64,000 nucleotides of DNA from Diadema setosum (Eukaryota; Echinodermata; Echinoidea; Diadematoida; Diadematidae). The first letter of the stretch is position 1, and each line of letters opens with the position of its first letter. Location of the stretch: assembly GCA_033980235.1 (NCBI GenBank), contig CM067075.1, positions 21,471,011 through 21,535,010 of the forward strand. Reading direction: 5' to 3'. Below, piece after piece: positions 1 through 12,985 of this stretch. Both the position numbers and the translations under genes were made by a program. A model generated the notes under the pieces. That model did no database searches, was not told the origin of the DNA, and worked only from the letters and a program-made list of their open reading frames with translations.

Positions 1-63
1 GCTGGTCTTTCACGGGGTCCGGTTGGATATGAGGCGGACCACTTTACCATGTTCTACACCTGA
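1..63 (+). CDS. Possible 3' end of a terminal coding exon (gene entering from the left), unidentified
   Basis: Frame 1 is open from the first base to TGA at 61-63 and gives 20 codons ending ...GYEADHFTMFYT-stop. The stretch is clearly more GC-rich than the DNA just after it, and its codons look like ordinary coding choices. This would fit the last few codons of an exon that starts left of the window. Twenty open codons arise easily by chance, no splice acceptor can be seen, and I do not recognise the peptide. No convincing AATAAA lies just downstream; an ATTAAA occurs near 340. This is a weak candidate only. Confidence 0.2.
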   Translation, partial: AGLSRGPVGYEADHFTMFYT

Positions 64-572
64 TCAAGAGAATAATGTTAAAGGTTAAGTGTAGCATACG
101 TGTGGGCGCTCAAGACAATTCTTTGCATCCTCCTTGTGAACGATCGAGGAAGATGCATTTAGATGGATAGATACTTGGGCATTAACAATTACTTTCTCCG
201 CTGGAGATTATGGGAAAGGTCTTTTTTAGATTGAAGGGTTTACTCTCGGACCGTACTTATTTCGTCCGTGTCACAGACATCCTATGTTCAAGCACTCATT
301 GCTTTGGTAATCTTCGCTGTCATTGTGTCCATTTGTTTCATTAAAAGAAAGATGTATCCTAATACATAAGCGGCTCCTTCAACATTGTTTCTCCGTAGCT
401 TTAATTTGGAAAGGTACATCGGAATCTAAAAACACAAATTTGCCCCCGACTTTGAATGCAAGCGACATCATTTTGCGTTCTTGTTTTCATTTCCGTAAGC
501 AGCAAGAAAAACAAAAAGGTCTATGAATTACATTGTTATTAAAGAGGGGCTATAGTCTCTCTAACAGATTTG

Positions 573-575
<3 letters not shown>

Positions 576-616
<41 letters not shown>

Positions 617-620
617 AACA

Positions 621-676
<56 letters not shown>

Positions 677-690
677 ATATATATATATAC
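576..690. repeat. Compound (AT)n (CA)n (AT)n microsatellite
   Basis: An alternating AT run at 576-611 is followed by a CA-rich run to about 674 and a second AT run to about 690. Open frames across it encode only Y/I or T/H runs and are artefacts. Confidence 0.97.
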
Positions 691-2665
691 ATTTAAACAC
701 AGAACGGGGGTAGACCATAATGACATCACTATGGTAGGCTTAGAAGATCGGCTGCTGAGCGGTACCAGTCCATGACTTTGAATTCGTTAGACGCACTAAA
801 AGGTTTTTATGGGAACAGCAGCTACAGCAAATATACCACTTCAGCATGCCGGAGTCACGAAAGAAAAAAGATGCTTTGGCACGTTTTCGTTTGGTTTCCT
901 TTTTGACTGTCAGTGCTCCTCCTCTGGAAAAAACTGAAGGCATGGCCACACCAAACATAATGCACAAAGCTGCTGCACCAGTACGCTTTGAATTTGGACT
1001 CTGGTATACTGGTATACAGAATGAGATAATAATCTTAAGTTATTGTGACAATGACACAGTGCAAAAAAAAAAAAAATACATTTTCATTTTCTTCTTAGTC
1101 GTGTTGGGGGTACAATGATTAGGCCTGCTTAGAAACAAATGAATTCTTATAGCTTAGTAAATTTACTGAATGAATTATCGAAAAACAGTCTATAGATAGA
1201 TAAATGCATAAATGAATAGAAAAGGATGTCATGAATATCCGTTGTCTGTCTTGTTTTCAGATATATTTTTCGTGAATGCTCCTTATTAAATCATAATGAT
1301 ATGTCTGGTATATTTCATTTTCATACAATGTCATGATTACATCAAGCAACAGGGAGTGAGACCAGGTGTGCGAGTGTTCTTCTTGTTATCACAGTTGAGG
1401 TGAGAGCATCGGTTGTAGCGTGTAGTTAGTAGGTTAGCGAATCATGTGAGACCAAAAGCAATCGAAGTAGAGAAACAATGAGAGCACTAGTAGGTTATGC
1501 AGTATAGAGTAGGCGAAGAAATACACCCAAAACTGCTGGAAGTCCCAGTTGCTGTATTTTAACATGATAGATGGAAGTAGTTAGGACATAGTACTTCATC
1601 ACATCATAGTAGACGCAGATCGTTGGCAACCCCTTGGCAAAATGGATATAATTTTTTTTTTTACTATTCTTTTTAATCTTACTGGAGAATTTGAAATAGT
1701 CCATCATTTCTATTCAATCATTTGAAAATTCTTAAATTTCCAATTTAAAAACTTTTTAATAATTATCTGTTACAGGAAAGTGTTGAAATACCCTTAAATC
1801 CCTCATTGCGGGCAGCCGACGATGTCTACCGATTCAGCCCTGATTATATCACGGAAACTATACCGTTCATTAAGTTATCCGAAGCGCTCTAACCCCCGAG
1901 GGAACACTCTTTGCAACAGTACCCAATGATATCCGCATGAGCTAGAACCTATCCCCTTTAATCCCCTATCTAGCGCCGCACAGTATGGTGGTGCACTATC
2001 TTCGGCTGGCAAACACCACTCCAGCGGAATTTCTTAAGACAATACGCCAGACGTCTTCGCATCTTTACAGCTTGCGGGGGTCTCCTTCCAAAGTAAACCC
2101 TCCGGCCCAAACCTACGTGGATGGCAAAATTTCGGCTAGCCATATCCCCTTGAGGAACAGTTGACCATGGCGGAGGAAAAAAAAAACACCCTCCCCCATC
2201 AAAAAGAAGAAGAAAAAAAAAAACCCGCACACTTCTCTTTCACCTGCTTCTCTGCAGGCTTGATCAGATCAGGACGGAGTTTTCCACATCTCTGATCAGA
2301 TAAACTAACAACAAGAATGCCGTCATCTTAGGATATTAGCCGTTATGTTACTTGTGTGTTTATAGTCCTGTGCCGGACTAAAATACAATCTACAAAGAAT
2401 ATATCAAGACAGAAATCTACGTACCTCACTCTAACAGCATTGGAGCAACTTCTAACCAAAATGTATAGCCAAAATAAAGGAATACTGAATGGGTAGTATT
2501 CATCGCTTCAAAAATATTATGCTGTTTACTTGGCGATTTCAGTTTTTCCAGTAGTATTAATTGTCCTAAGACAGATAGAAAGACGGTAAGGACTTATTGC
2601 ACAGTGGGTCAGAAATACTTATGATAGAAAAACTTCAACTTTTGTGATAAATCTAGGTAGGTATT

Positions 2666-2730
2666 TATGTATGTATGTATGTATGTATGTATGTATGTAT
2701 GTATGTATGTATGTATGTGTGGATGTATGT
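2666..2730. repeat. (ATGT)n microsatellite
   Basis: About fifteen near-perfect copies of a four-base ATGT unit. The last few copies are degenerate (GTGG, CTGT). Confidence 0.95.
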
Positions 2731-3620
2731 CTGTGAAAATATTCTCTTACCCATCCCCGTTTACTTTATTTCCAATCGCGTCATAACAATATATACTGCT
2801 AAATTTCTTCCGAGTCGGTTGGTGTATACTTATTGGATATTGGCAGAGTATTCTAGGCAATAATTCACGGGCTTTCATAATTCACGGGAAATTCCTCCAA
2901 GCATTCCTTTTGTCGGCAGTTCTGGCGCCAGGGGTGAGGGTGGAAAAAACATAGAGACAGTAATGCCTAAATCGCGACATGGTCCATCTATTGCATGCGT
3001 TCACTGTACTGTTTCTACGTCATGAATGTTTAAGCACTTCATAAAATTGATTCAGTGTACCGTGAGAAAGTCTTTTCTGCATCAGAGCGTAAACATCTCT
3101 CTTTCCCCGGACTTCACAGGACGAGAATGCACGATGCGATTAATCTATTAAAAAAGGGAGACCCTACAAGACGGGCTCGCCCAACAGTTATTTTTGTTTT
3201 ATTTTTCATTGCTGACGAAGTTATGTTCTTTGGATTATACCAAATGAATATTCATGGGGTTGCTTGCTATTTATCTTCTTCTTTTTTCAGTGCGACTTTA
3301 ATCTGCAAAGCCCAACAACACTTGAATCGAATAACATGAATAAACAAGGACCGCTCACTTTGCAACCCCTGGATTGTTGATTGCCTATAATGCAAGAGTT
3401 ATTATTGCGGATATTCAGAAAAGTTTATCAAAGGAAGGGATCAATATACATGACAAGTGCTAATGAAAAAAAAAATCATTGTTGTTCCAATTTTAGATTG
3501 ACGTGTAAGCCTAAAGTTCATGTTAGATGATAAGTGTCATTTACGTGAAGATAAGGTAAGATGTATGTTTCTTATATATGTGTATATATATACATTCATA
3601 TGAAAAGATACAGAGACGCA

Positions 3621-3683
3621 AAGAGAGAGAGAGAGAGAGAAAGAAAGGAGGGGCGGGGAGAGGGAGGGGGGGGGGGAGAGAAA
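3621..3683. repeat. (GA)n and poly(G) purine tract
   Basis: A homopurine block of GA repeats passes into GGGGAG and an 11-base-class G run. It is a polypurine stretch with potential for non-B structure. Confidence 0.9.
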
Positions 3684-4214
3684 GGTTTATGAGTATTACT
3701 TTGACTCAGGGCCGAGTATAATAGAATGACTATACTATTTATTTGTCGATATCATGCTAGGATGCCAGAGAGAAAATCTAGGTAAATGACAAACATTGAC
3801 AATGCGTGCTTTCATCGCCTTCTCGTTCTCTGTTTCACCCTCTCTTTCTCTCTTTCTTTCTTAGAAAGTGAGGAAAAAGTGTCTGTTACCACCATTAAAT
3901 GTAATACACTGTGCAGCCGACGGGGCTCTTTCCAAATTCCGCCGAATAAGCGTGTTCTCGGACCACGGCCGGGGAAAAGGAAGGAGAGGAGGGGGGGGGG
4001 GGGACTAAAACTCAATTTCAACTAATTTGTCCTCTTTTCTGTGGCGCTGTTTAACAAGGATAGGGGTCCGACGGTACCTGGGTTGAGAAAACAAATTGCA
4101 TGTGTCTGTTCAAGATAAACTGAATGCAGTTTATGATCATTCAGAGCCACGTACGCCAAAAGAGACATATTCATTTTAGGCGATAACAGTTTATCCAGTG
4201 GAATGACATTGATG

Positions 4215-4606
4215 TTAAAGGGACAGTATAGTTTTGGTTAGGACAGTTATTCAGGTTGTAACTTTCTTTGCGAGATGACTAGAAACCACTTGTATGAAAT
4301 ATGGAAGAGTATTAAATTCTAAGAAGAACTAAAATTTATTTTATGAAAATTGGTATTGAAATGGCGGAGATATCCAGAACAAAGAGGTCTTAATAAAAGA
4401 TGAGACCCACCTTTTATTATAACCACTTTGTTTTTTACTTTGCTTTTTTGGATATTGCGGGCATTTCAAAACCTGTTTTTCACCAAATAAACTTTTAATT
4501 CGTCTTAGATTTGTATGCTCTTTGACATTTTCAAGCAAGTTGTTTCTGATTATCTCGCAAAAGAAGTTAAAACCTGAATCCTTATTTCAACCAAAACAAT
4601 ACCATG
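4215..4606. mobile_element. Fold-back MITE family 1, copy 1 (TTAAAGGGA ends, ~390 bp)
   Basis: The left end reads TTAAAGGGACAGTATAGTTT and the right end is its degraded inverse (...CCAAAACAATACC). The arms are complementary along most of their length: GAAAATTGGTATTGAAATGG near 4345 is mirrored by the ...CATTTCAAAACCTG... block near 4465. It has no coding capacity. It matches the copies at 16326, 40796 and 44972 in ends and interior. The TTAA-AGG end resembles Kolobok/T2-type MITEs, which duplicate TTAA; that assignment is inference. Confidence 0.85.
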
Positions 4607-6398
4607 AATTTTCATGTCAAATGCTCTTACATGATTGATGTTATTCACATCTAGATTGAGTAGTCCTTTTTGTTCAATTTTTGAAGTCCAGTTAAAGAAA
4701 AGCTCCGATGATATCTTTATATCCCTTTATCAATTGAAAGAAGCAAAACAAGCGAAAACAAATATGACAATGCGCACTTGTGATGGAACGCCCTTTTATT
4801 TCTTTTGTTCTTTTCTTTTTCTTCTTTTCCTTCTTCGTTTTCATCTTCTTTGGAAAAACTTACGTTTACGTTTCCATGTACAGAGACGGATGTAGGGTAA
4901 TGTATATTTGGAGGATAATGACAGGAAGAATATATTTTTGTTCTTTATGTTTTGCAGTTCTCTATGATAATGACATTTCCAAATCAGTGAGATAGCGCCT
5001 GACAGCGAAGACCCTAGTAACCCATTTCCTGAGCCACAACCAATCTTGCTGTGCCTGTTTATTTGCTAGGGTTTTTATTACCTTTAGTTGAATAACTAAC
5101 GACAGTGGAACTCCTGTTTCCTTCGCACTGTTCCCATTAGCTTGGTGGAGCTCCGTGTCTGTCGCACAACTCGGGGATTCGTCCAGGGCGGGGGTGGCGT
5201 TCAGAAGGAAAAGGTTTGACGACGCTCTGTACATTACAGCTAATCCTCACAAGTGTATGTCTGACGAACAAAAGGTTGCATAAAGATTTTTTTCCCAGTG
5301 TCACGGTGCAATAACGGTCCATGCCAAAGGCCTAACGAGGAGGAGGTGGGGGAGAGATGTGTGTTCTTCTGAAGACTGTGATAAACAGCATGAGAAGTGC
5401 GTATGTATCAATGGTACCGCGGCATTCACCGTTCGTTGCCTTCTTTTCTGCTTTCTCATACAACAGTTTTTTTGGGGGGGTTTTTTTCCGATGCTCCAAT
5501 CATCTCCTTGAGCGAATTATTTACCTTTCTTACGAACATCCCCCTACTATCTGTGTACTGGTTGCCTTTATCAGATGTAATTATTGTGTGATATTTCCCA
5601 TAAAAGATAATCAATATGTTGAAATTCCTTGGAGTCCCCTGATTAAGACTTTTTGATAGAGGCGGGGGAAAATGATGGTCATTGACTCCGGTACTCGCCA
5701 ACGTCATCAGTGAAAATGATCCGCGGCGTTTCTTCTGTCACCTTGCGCGGAAGATCAGTTTGCACGTGTGAATGCACCCACTCTGGCTTGCCACGAGCCA
5801 TGGGTTCCCTCCAAGCTACAGAAAGTGTGTGTGTTTGGGAGGGGGGGGGGGGGAGGGGGGTAACGTGCATTACGGTCCTGTCGTGAACTTGAACGATGCA
5901 AGATGGCCAAGAAATGGAGACTGTCGGCACAAAGCGAGGATTAAAGAAGGGGGCTCACTTTCAATCTCCATTATTGGCCATGCATTAGCCATCTCAGAAT
6001 GACCCCTGGGTAATTTGTGTGACAGAACTCTCATCAAATACGTCAATGGTAGGGACGGACACTGGCTATATAGTACAGCGTAGTCATTTGATGACACATT
6101 CTTCACTAGTTAAATTTTCAAGGAGGTCGATCTTTGCACTTTACCCTCTTGCTTGAAATTAGACTTCCCTTCGGATTGGAGTATAAATTTGTAGACGTTT
6201 TCTCACCGTCGGCGAGACAGAGCTTGAATATTTGTCGGATTTCATTGCATTTATGAGAAACCTCACCCCCCCCCCCCCCCTTCCAGGCGCCAATATGTGG
6301 TGCAAGTGCAAATGTCAGGGTTTAAAGAAGCATATTGCCTGTATCAGGGCGATGAGATTATTTCTGGTGTGAGTGTTGTGTGTTTCGTATGCTTGTAT

Positions 6399-6478
6399 GT
6401 GTGTGTGTGTGTGCGTGTGTGTGAGAGAGAGAGAGAGAGAGAGAGTGTGTGTGTGTGTGTGTGTGTGCGTGTGTGTGA

Positions 6479-6549
<71 letters not shown>

Positions 6550-6560
6550 TGTGTGTATTT
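6399..6560. repeat. Compound (GT)n / (GA)n microsatellite
   Basis: Alternating blocks of GT and GA dinucleotides, two of each, with occasional GC steps. Frames through it give only C/V or H/T and S/L runs. Confidence 0.95.
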
Positions 6561-7099
6561 GTATGTGAACTTGTTTTATGTATGTGCATCAGCTGACTAC
6601 CACATGACTAAAACGCATACTCTTCATGATATTGAACGACGTGGGGCACACGAGAGTAAAAATCCCCTTTTTTTTTCTAGAAGAACGGTTTGCTATGATC
6701 ACGATTTTGATACATTTGAAGTCGCTTTACCATGAAGTTCGACTGGATGATATCACCTTCACGAGCAGAAGTAAGTTAACAAAATAAGGCTGAAGGCGGA
6801 AGAAAAGTTACAAAGTAAAATCAAACTTGAAGAAAATAGATACCGTCAGTTACATAACGGTCGCATTTATGAAAGATGTACGGTTTTTTTTTTCACTTTT
6901 CGAATAGTTACCTGAAGAACAAAATTAACAAAAAAAAAAGAAACATATGAAACTTAAGAAGTATATCAACCAGTCTTCGAAGACTCCCATTTACCCTCAA
7001 ACGTCATTTACTTACTAAAGATTTCAGCAGTAATTTGTTACATGTGACTTTTGTTAGATGAAAGTGAGTAGACTTGTGTGCCGGTCAGTGGAGAGGGGT

Positions 7100-7137
7100 T
7101 TTGTGTGTGTGTGTGGGGGGGGGGGGGGGGGGGGGGG
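7100..7137. repeat. (GT)n followed by a 23-base poly(G) run
   Basis: A short GT repeat runs directly into about 23 consecutive G. Such runs are rare in most genomes but recur across this window. Confidence 0.95.
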
Positions 7138-7796
7138 CTATGACATCATCACCGCTTTCCTAGCTTCATGAGTTGTCGTGACAGATGCTGTTGTTAGATT
7201 GGATTTCTGATTCTATGTAATGTATTGCCTGTCTACCTCACTTTTAGTGTTGCTTTTGCTGCTTTCACGTTGACTTTATTCTCCGTGTTCTAAATCATTC
7301 TTAACGTGGAATACCGTTTCACCCTTGAGGTACTCGCTTGATAGTAAATTGTGTTGATTGCGTTTAACTCACCAACAATGATATGTGTTCGTGGCAGCGC
7401 AATCAATATGTGTGCGATAATGCTTGCGTCTCTAATTTGTTCTGATCGATTGTTGCCAGCAGCCACTGGTTGGCGCAGGCTATATAAAGACTGCGTATAG
7501 AACAGTGCCAAAGATAGCCATAACATGATATATAGAGACTTTGTTAGCCTGAAAGAAGTGTCATGATCGCTACGAATCATTGTCAACCAAGTTTAGATAC
7601 TTCGTTGTGTTATATTTGTGTTTCTGGTGTATTTAGCAGATCCACATTCATGACATTTCCGTGGTGGTAATTTCCCCGATGTAGCTCGTCTGATTGTCGC
7701 TTGAAAAGATGATATATAGAAATTGCTCTGCTGGGAGGTTTCTCCAACTGCACCATCTAGTCCTTTAGAGAACAGTTTGAAAATGATTGAATAAAG

Positions 7797-7963
7797 CAGT
7801 GGCGGATCAAGAGGGGGCGCAACCGGCGCACGCCCCCCCCCCTTTATTTTTTCGTTTAAAACAAAAGAAATAAAAAGAAAACAATGAAATGAAACCCGGA
7901 AGTGGCAACAGAAATATTAGTTGCGCCCCCCCCCCCTTTACAGAATTCCTGGATCCGCCCCTG
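7797..7963. mobile_element. Short hAT-like MITE (CAGGGGCGGATCC ends)
   Basis: The left end is CAGTGGCGGATCAAGAGG and the right end is ...CCTGGATCCGCCCCTG, which are inverted repeats. Next to each end is a second matched block, GGGGGCGCAAC / GTTGCGCCCCC. The element is about 167 bp and has no coding capacity. Ends of the CAGNGGCGGATCCAGG type are typical of hAT-related MITEs. I could not find a clean 8-bp target duplication (left GAATAAAG, right TTAAGAAT), so the superfamily is tentative. Confidence 0.75.
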
Positions 7964-9532
7964 TTAAGAATTGCATGGCAAATCGAGAAGGGTAGCCACA
8001 GTGAAGTGTGCAAAGCTAGTACGTACTGACGAGTTGCATTACCCTATCAGCTATCCATGTATGAATTCATTCAGTCAAATAGAATCCATTTCAACAAATA
8101 CATCCATTACTATGTTGCCAATTCATGACATTCCCTTTGAGTTTTAATACAATGTTTATTTACAATTTTCATGTCTGTAAGATTTCGTTTAAAGTAATAT
8201 CAAATTAATGACATCCACTCCTGATCAACTGATCTACTGAAACAAAAATATGAAGAAACCTACATTGTCCCTAAATCTGACACATTCTAAATTCATGTCT
8301 CTCTCTTTCTCTCTCTTTCGCTCTCTCTCCCTCTCTTTCGCTCTTTCTTCCTCTCTTCCGGAGCCAAATCCTAGTTAAAAATGACCCATTTAGTTTCACA
8401 TTAACAAGCCGCAGGTCTCAACCTGCAGCTTGTTAAGTTTACTCTACCAACATGGGGGCCGAAAAGCAAGGTGCCGCGCCCTCCTGTGTATTCTGGCCGA
8501 TCCTAATCTACTGGTACCTATAATAGAAAGGCGAGCGATACCGAGGGTCTGCGATCGTATTCCGATAGCGGGATTTGTATTTCTTGCTTGTCAGATATCA
8601 TCCTGGCCGGTTCGTGTGCATGACTCCTTCCAGACCCCAAGAGCTGGATCCTTTCCGCTTTTTGACCGCTTCCCCGGGCGTCTTCCACTCTTACGTTACC
8701 ACTGACATTCTGTGAAGTCATGATCTTGAGAAGGTTTAAACCAAATCCGTCGCACATAGTTTCACTCGGCCCCATCATGTCCAGAGAGGAAATGTAAAGG
8801 ACGGTTTCAGTTGTCATGGTAACCAATATTGCTCTTCATATCAAAGTTCGATTACGCCTCGTTTTTTTCCTTCTTGTTTTTCTTGTTCATCTACCGTCAA
8901 AACTTCTTTTAAGTCCCTTGCCACAATCATACTCTTGACATCACGTTGCACTGTCTTGAAGGAGGCAAAGATCCATCGATAAAGATGTATCAGATTGTTT
9001 CAAAGCATAGCAGAGGGTGATTATTGATAGGAATCATGACCATTTAAAACGATTTTGCAATAGGTCTGTCGCAAATTATATCGCATTGTATGTTTAGAAC
9101 CCCTTTCAATAGAGATGAGACTGTCGAGTGACCTGAAAATATATTTACATTTGTTATATATAAAAAACACACTCAGTGATCTCCAAGGTCTGCCATATTT
9201 TATGAAATGTTTTGAATGATTTAAGCGTCTATCAGCGTTCTCCTAGGAAAGAGGGCTCTTATTGAATGCCCAACAATAACCTAAACGAGCGCGCAACGGC
9301 CTTGCCAGTCTTTCAGTGATCTCTGAACAATATTATCTCAACAGATGCAATAGTTCCAGTCAGTATTCCACGTCAATGGCGTCAAAGATATGTGAGAGCG
9401 AGATTATTGCAAGACCAATGAATACGAATAGAATAAACGGATAGAGAGCACATGGATGTTGTTACGGAAGATCGCCGAGAAATCGCTGGGAAACCGTGCC
9501 CCTCATGAGATATTCCGGAAAGACTTCTGATT
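7964..9532. other. Non-coding stretch, unannotated
   Basis: A CT-rich array lies at 8297-8360 and a strong small hairpin at 8401-8436. A modest GC-rich patch at 8430-8830 has open frames of about 90-100 codons on both strands. I recognise no protein family in them. Confidence 0.6.
8401..8436. repeat. Near-perfect 16-bp stem hairpin
   Basis: The left arm TTAACAAGCCGCAGGT and the right arm ACCTGCAGCTTGTTAA pair with a single mismatch around a CTCA loop. Its function is unknown. Confidence 0.85.
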
Positions 9533-9590
9533 TGATTGATTTGATTTGATTTGATTTGATTTGATTTGACTGATTTCATTTCATTTCAAA
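9533..9590 (-). repeat. (TTTGA)n / (TTTCA)n array, possible retroposon tail
   Basis: About eight TTTGA/TTGAT units followed by TTTCATTTCATTTC. Short pentamer arrays like this often mark the 3' tail of a retroposon inserted in reverse orientation. No body was identified. Confidence 0.7.
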
Positions 9591-9639
9591 TGGCAAAGTA
9601 AGCATGTCATCCTCTCAAAACTTGCCATATAGTTTGTAC

Positions 9640-9841
9640 ATGAAATTTTGAAATGTCCTGTTTGTCACTCATTTGCATATTCATAATCTACCGTAACAAA
9701 ACTGTTTTGCAGAAATTAGCAAAATTTTAAAATTTCATAACTTCCTTATTTTTCATCCAATGTCAGTCAAACTCGACCGTAAGATTTTATTCTTTTTTTT
9801 TTATGAGACTAACTTATTTTTGGACTGTATTTCCCCTTTAA
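9640..9841 (-). mobile_element. One end of a TTAA-type dispersed repeat (TTAAAGGGGAAATACAG on minus)
   Basis: Read on the minus strand, the sequence from 9841 starts TTAAAGGGGAAATACAGTCC and continues through AT-rich sequence including AAGTTATGAAATTTTAAAAT. The end resembles the TTAAAGG ends of the two MITE families elsewhere in the window. The opposite terminus is not visible; a TTTGA array lies where it might be, so the copy may be truncated. Membership of a known family comes from general recollection and is untested. Confidence 0.4.
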
Positions 9842-10750
9842 TCTATCCTCAAAGAGAGATCAGAATAAGATATTTAGCTTTTAACTTTAAGTCTCTATGC
9901 CTACCTTAAAGCTTCCATACCATACCAAGACGACCTTGAAAATCACGGTCAAGATGGTATGCAAATCTAATGAGTAAGGAAACGAATGTAAAAGACTGAG
10001 GTGTCTTTAATCAAGCAAGAAATTGGTGCAGCCTGGCAGAAAATCTCTGGATATCCCTTCCCCTGATAGTCCTTTAGTACGGGACACGTGCTGCTGCTGA
10101 TGATGTTCTTCTCCTCCGAGGGGTCAATTTACTCGATGTTTTCCACCTTCCCGTTTTCTTGCGGTGTATCAATTTATTTGTTACCCTTATCTGTAGTGGT
10201 AGTAGCTCGGGTGGATTTTTTCCATATCTACAGCGGTCGTATCGCTCGGGTAGATTTTTTTGTTTTGTTTTCAGAGGAGTAAATGCCCGATTATTTGAGT
10301 TTAGAAAAAGACCAATCGTTGTTTCGAGGTTCAAACAGTTATGGGTGAAAACATTGGGTGCATACATTATGCGTTGGCATTTGTGATGTCAGCTTGAAAA
10401 ACTGTTACACCTCAATACCTGACACCCATAATAACAAATATCAACATTGAGCAGTAGTGCTTGCCGCAGTGAGTTTCCGGAGATTCTCTTTTTTTCATGA
10501 ATCGAAAGGAGTAGTACATTTTGTTGGCATCCTTTAACCACATGACTGTCTTCATCGTAAACACCGTGGGCAGAGATTCCCTGTCTTACGGTCGAGAACA
10601 TTAGTTACTATACCACGGAGTTCCTTCTTCTGGAAAAGAAACCTTCAAAATCAGGTTTGCGGCTCGTCGAGTAATTTTTTTTTTTTTTTTTTGCGTGGTT
10701 CAAAGTATGTCCATTCACCTCCACTGAGTAGCTCGTAATGCTTAGCCCAC

Positions 10751-10838
10751 CCCTCTCTCTCTCTCTCTCTTTCTCTCTGTGTGTGTGTGTGTCTCTCTCT
10801 CTCTCTCTCTCATTCTCTCTCTCCTTCTTTCTCTCTGT
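10751..10838. repeat. (CT)n-(GT)n-(CT)n microsatellite
   Basis: Compound dinucleotide array with a central GT block. Confidence 0.93.
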
Positions 10839-11399
10839 CTAGGGTCCATACTATCTTCAAACACATCGCGATTTGTGCGATGTGCTTTCTTCAGAATAGG
10901 AAAGAGTTTTGGCTCTTAACCGTCTGCGTGCCACGTTTATTTTCTCTCCATAGGTTTGTGTGTGAAATTTGTCCGCATTAATTTGGCTCATGGGCAGAGA
11001 AAGGGTTATTTACCATGGCGACAAACTCCACATCTTCATTAGATAACAACAAAATAACTTCAGCAGGATACAGGAATCTTATGCCTTCTAGTCAAGACAC
11101 ATCTCTTCAAATCGCTGAGGCGAATGTTCGAGATTCTTATCCAGTGATGATGTTATTTCTTTGAACTGAATACAAGCCAGACAGACAAACAAACAAACAA
11201 ACAAACATGAATATCCGTCAGTAGAGTCTTTGCTGCCTTCATGGTGACTAACAATGTCCTCGTCTGGATCCATTTACGTGGCGGTATCGTCATGTGCTCT
11301 CGATTTCGTTTGTGCATTCTTAAGGACAAGGTGAATCAAGGGCGTTAGACAAAGAACACACCCTATGTCTTCAAGAAGATATCAAACCCTCTCTCCCTA

Positions 11400-11401
<2 letters not shown>

Positions 11402-11449
<48 letters not shown>

Positions 11450-11452
11450 CTC
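11402..11452. repeat. (CT)n microsatellite
   Basis: Uninterrupted CT dinucleotides ending in a short CA run. Confidence 0.93.
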
Positions 11453-12936
11453 TGTGTATATAGGGGAGGGAGGCGATTCTTGAAAAGCCTGTGCTATGTA
11501 AATCAGAATATAGTCGGCCCTCCCCAGGCCTTCCAATGATAAGTGGGTTGATCTGAGAGTAGGTGGGCAGGCAATTCAAATGAAAAAAAAAAAAAAGAAG
11601 AAGAAATGTTCCAAGAAAGGTGAAAACCAGTAGAAATAAAATTCTCATCTCCGGGAGAACACGAGCTACTCAAAACTTTTTCCTTTTTTCTGTATTACGA
11701 TGGAAATAAGCCGAGTAGTGTGTAATCTGATGTAGTCTTAACATTCACTCTGGATATAATTTCACCACCGACGGTCGAGTTACGGGCGGCTGAAATCAGA
11801 TAATTTCCTTCGGTCGTCGGCTGTGTTGTGATATAGAAAAGGGAGGTGATAATGCACATCGCCTTGTTTGCCAATCGTTGTACGAACTGGAGTGAAAAAT
11901 CCACCAACTATACTTTCTCTTCCCCCTAATTCTTTTGGAGAAGAGATAGTGGTACAGAAAGCATACTTTATCTTGTGGTCAGGTATTGTTGTTTTGTTTG
12001 TTTTGTTTTGTTTTGTTTTGTTTTGGGTGTTTTTTTTTTGTGCAAAGCATAACAATTTTACAGAGGTTCGTGGGATTTTTGTGCATTTGCATAAGAATAA
12101 GAGATGGAAACCTGGAGGAATGAATTTAGATACTCACATAAAAATAGCAGAAGAAACCTAGAGAATGTCACAGACCACTGACTAGGGTATACCACACCTC
12201 TGAAACCTTAGAAACATGACCAAGGTTAAATAAAAGTCAGAAGGTAATATAAACCTACTAGCGACCTTGTCTCATACAATGTGTGTGTGTATGCGTGTGT
12301 GTGTGTTTGTGTGTCATGTACAGCTGTTGTTTATTAGCACGTATGATTTATACTGTTACCCAACATTCTTCATTATTTGTGAGTTTTCCCGTTTATGATT
12401 TACATCCTTAGATTGATGTGTTACTATGAATCCCATGCATAGAACGCATGATACGGAAGGGAAAGAAATAATTCACTTTTTACCCTTTCCCGAGGTGCAA
12501 AGAAACCTATCTTGGCTGGGTAGCGAAATGCATATCAACTCCTTGGGTGAGAAAACATTGCTTTAATCCTTATCATCAATCTACTTCCTCGTAATAGATG
12601 TAAATAACTAGCCCAGGCGAGGCGCCATTATCACGTTGCTCATTTAGAATTAATGATTTAGCAGTCTCATTTTTTTTTTTGTTATAGAACAAGCTGTCTC
12701 GTTGAAAAAACGAAACAACAAAAACAAAACAAAACAAAACAAAAACCACGGTATCTTTTTATTATAAAGTTCTTTCGAATGTGTACATGTATATGGGTGT
12801 GGTGCATGTTAAAAAGGTGTCCTAAACAAGTAACAACAAACTAATGATAGATGGTGTGTGGTGTATTTTGTTGATCCATTTTCTGTCACTCAGTTTGGCT
12901 CCCTGAAAAAGAAGCCCGAGTATGCCCGCGCGCACT

Positions 12937-12939
<3 letters not shown>

Positions 12940-12983
<44 letters not shown>
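12940..12983. repeat. (CA)n microsatellite
   Basis: About 20 CA units, preceded by CGCGCGCACTCACG. Confidence 0.95.

Positions 12984-12985
<2 letters not shown>

Larger units (their letters stand above)
64..4214. other. Non-coding stretch with simple repeats
   Basis: No gene is recognised. It holds a compound (AT)n-(CA)n-(AT)n microsatellite at 576-690, an (ATGT)n array at 2666-2730, and a purine-rich (GA)n/poly(G) tract at 3621-3683. A second G-rich purine tract lies at 3972-4003. A relatively GC-rich, CpG-containing patch at about 1800-2180 encodes nothing I recognise on either strand. Confidence 0.7.
4607..7796. other. Non-coding stretch with poly(C/G) and GT/GA repeats
   Basis: No recognisable gene. 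It contains a poly(G) block at 5837-5860, 15 C residues at 6266-6280, a long compound (GT)n/(GA)n array at 6399-6560 and a 23-base G run at 7115-7137. A TATA-like TATATAAAG lies near 7481, but no gene follows it that I can identify. Confidence 0.7.

Noticed and set aside
7481..7489. TATA-like TATATAAAG, and a similar TATAAAAGG near 13973
   Set aside because: No transcription unit or start-site context follows; AT-rich DNA produces such matches by chance.
10917..11010. TTAACCGTCTGCGTGCCACG resembling the 18.6 kb MITE end
   Set aside because: The facing end (AGAAAGGGTTATT) does not keep TTAA, and the arms match poorly; probably chance or a heavily decayed relic.
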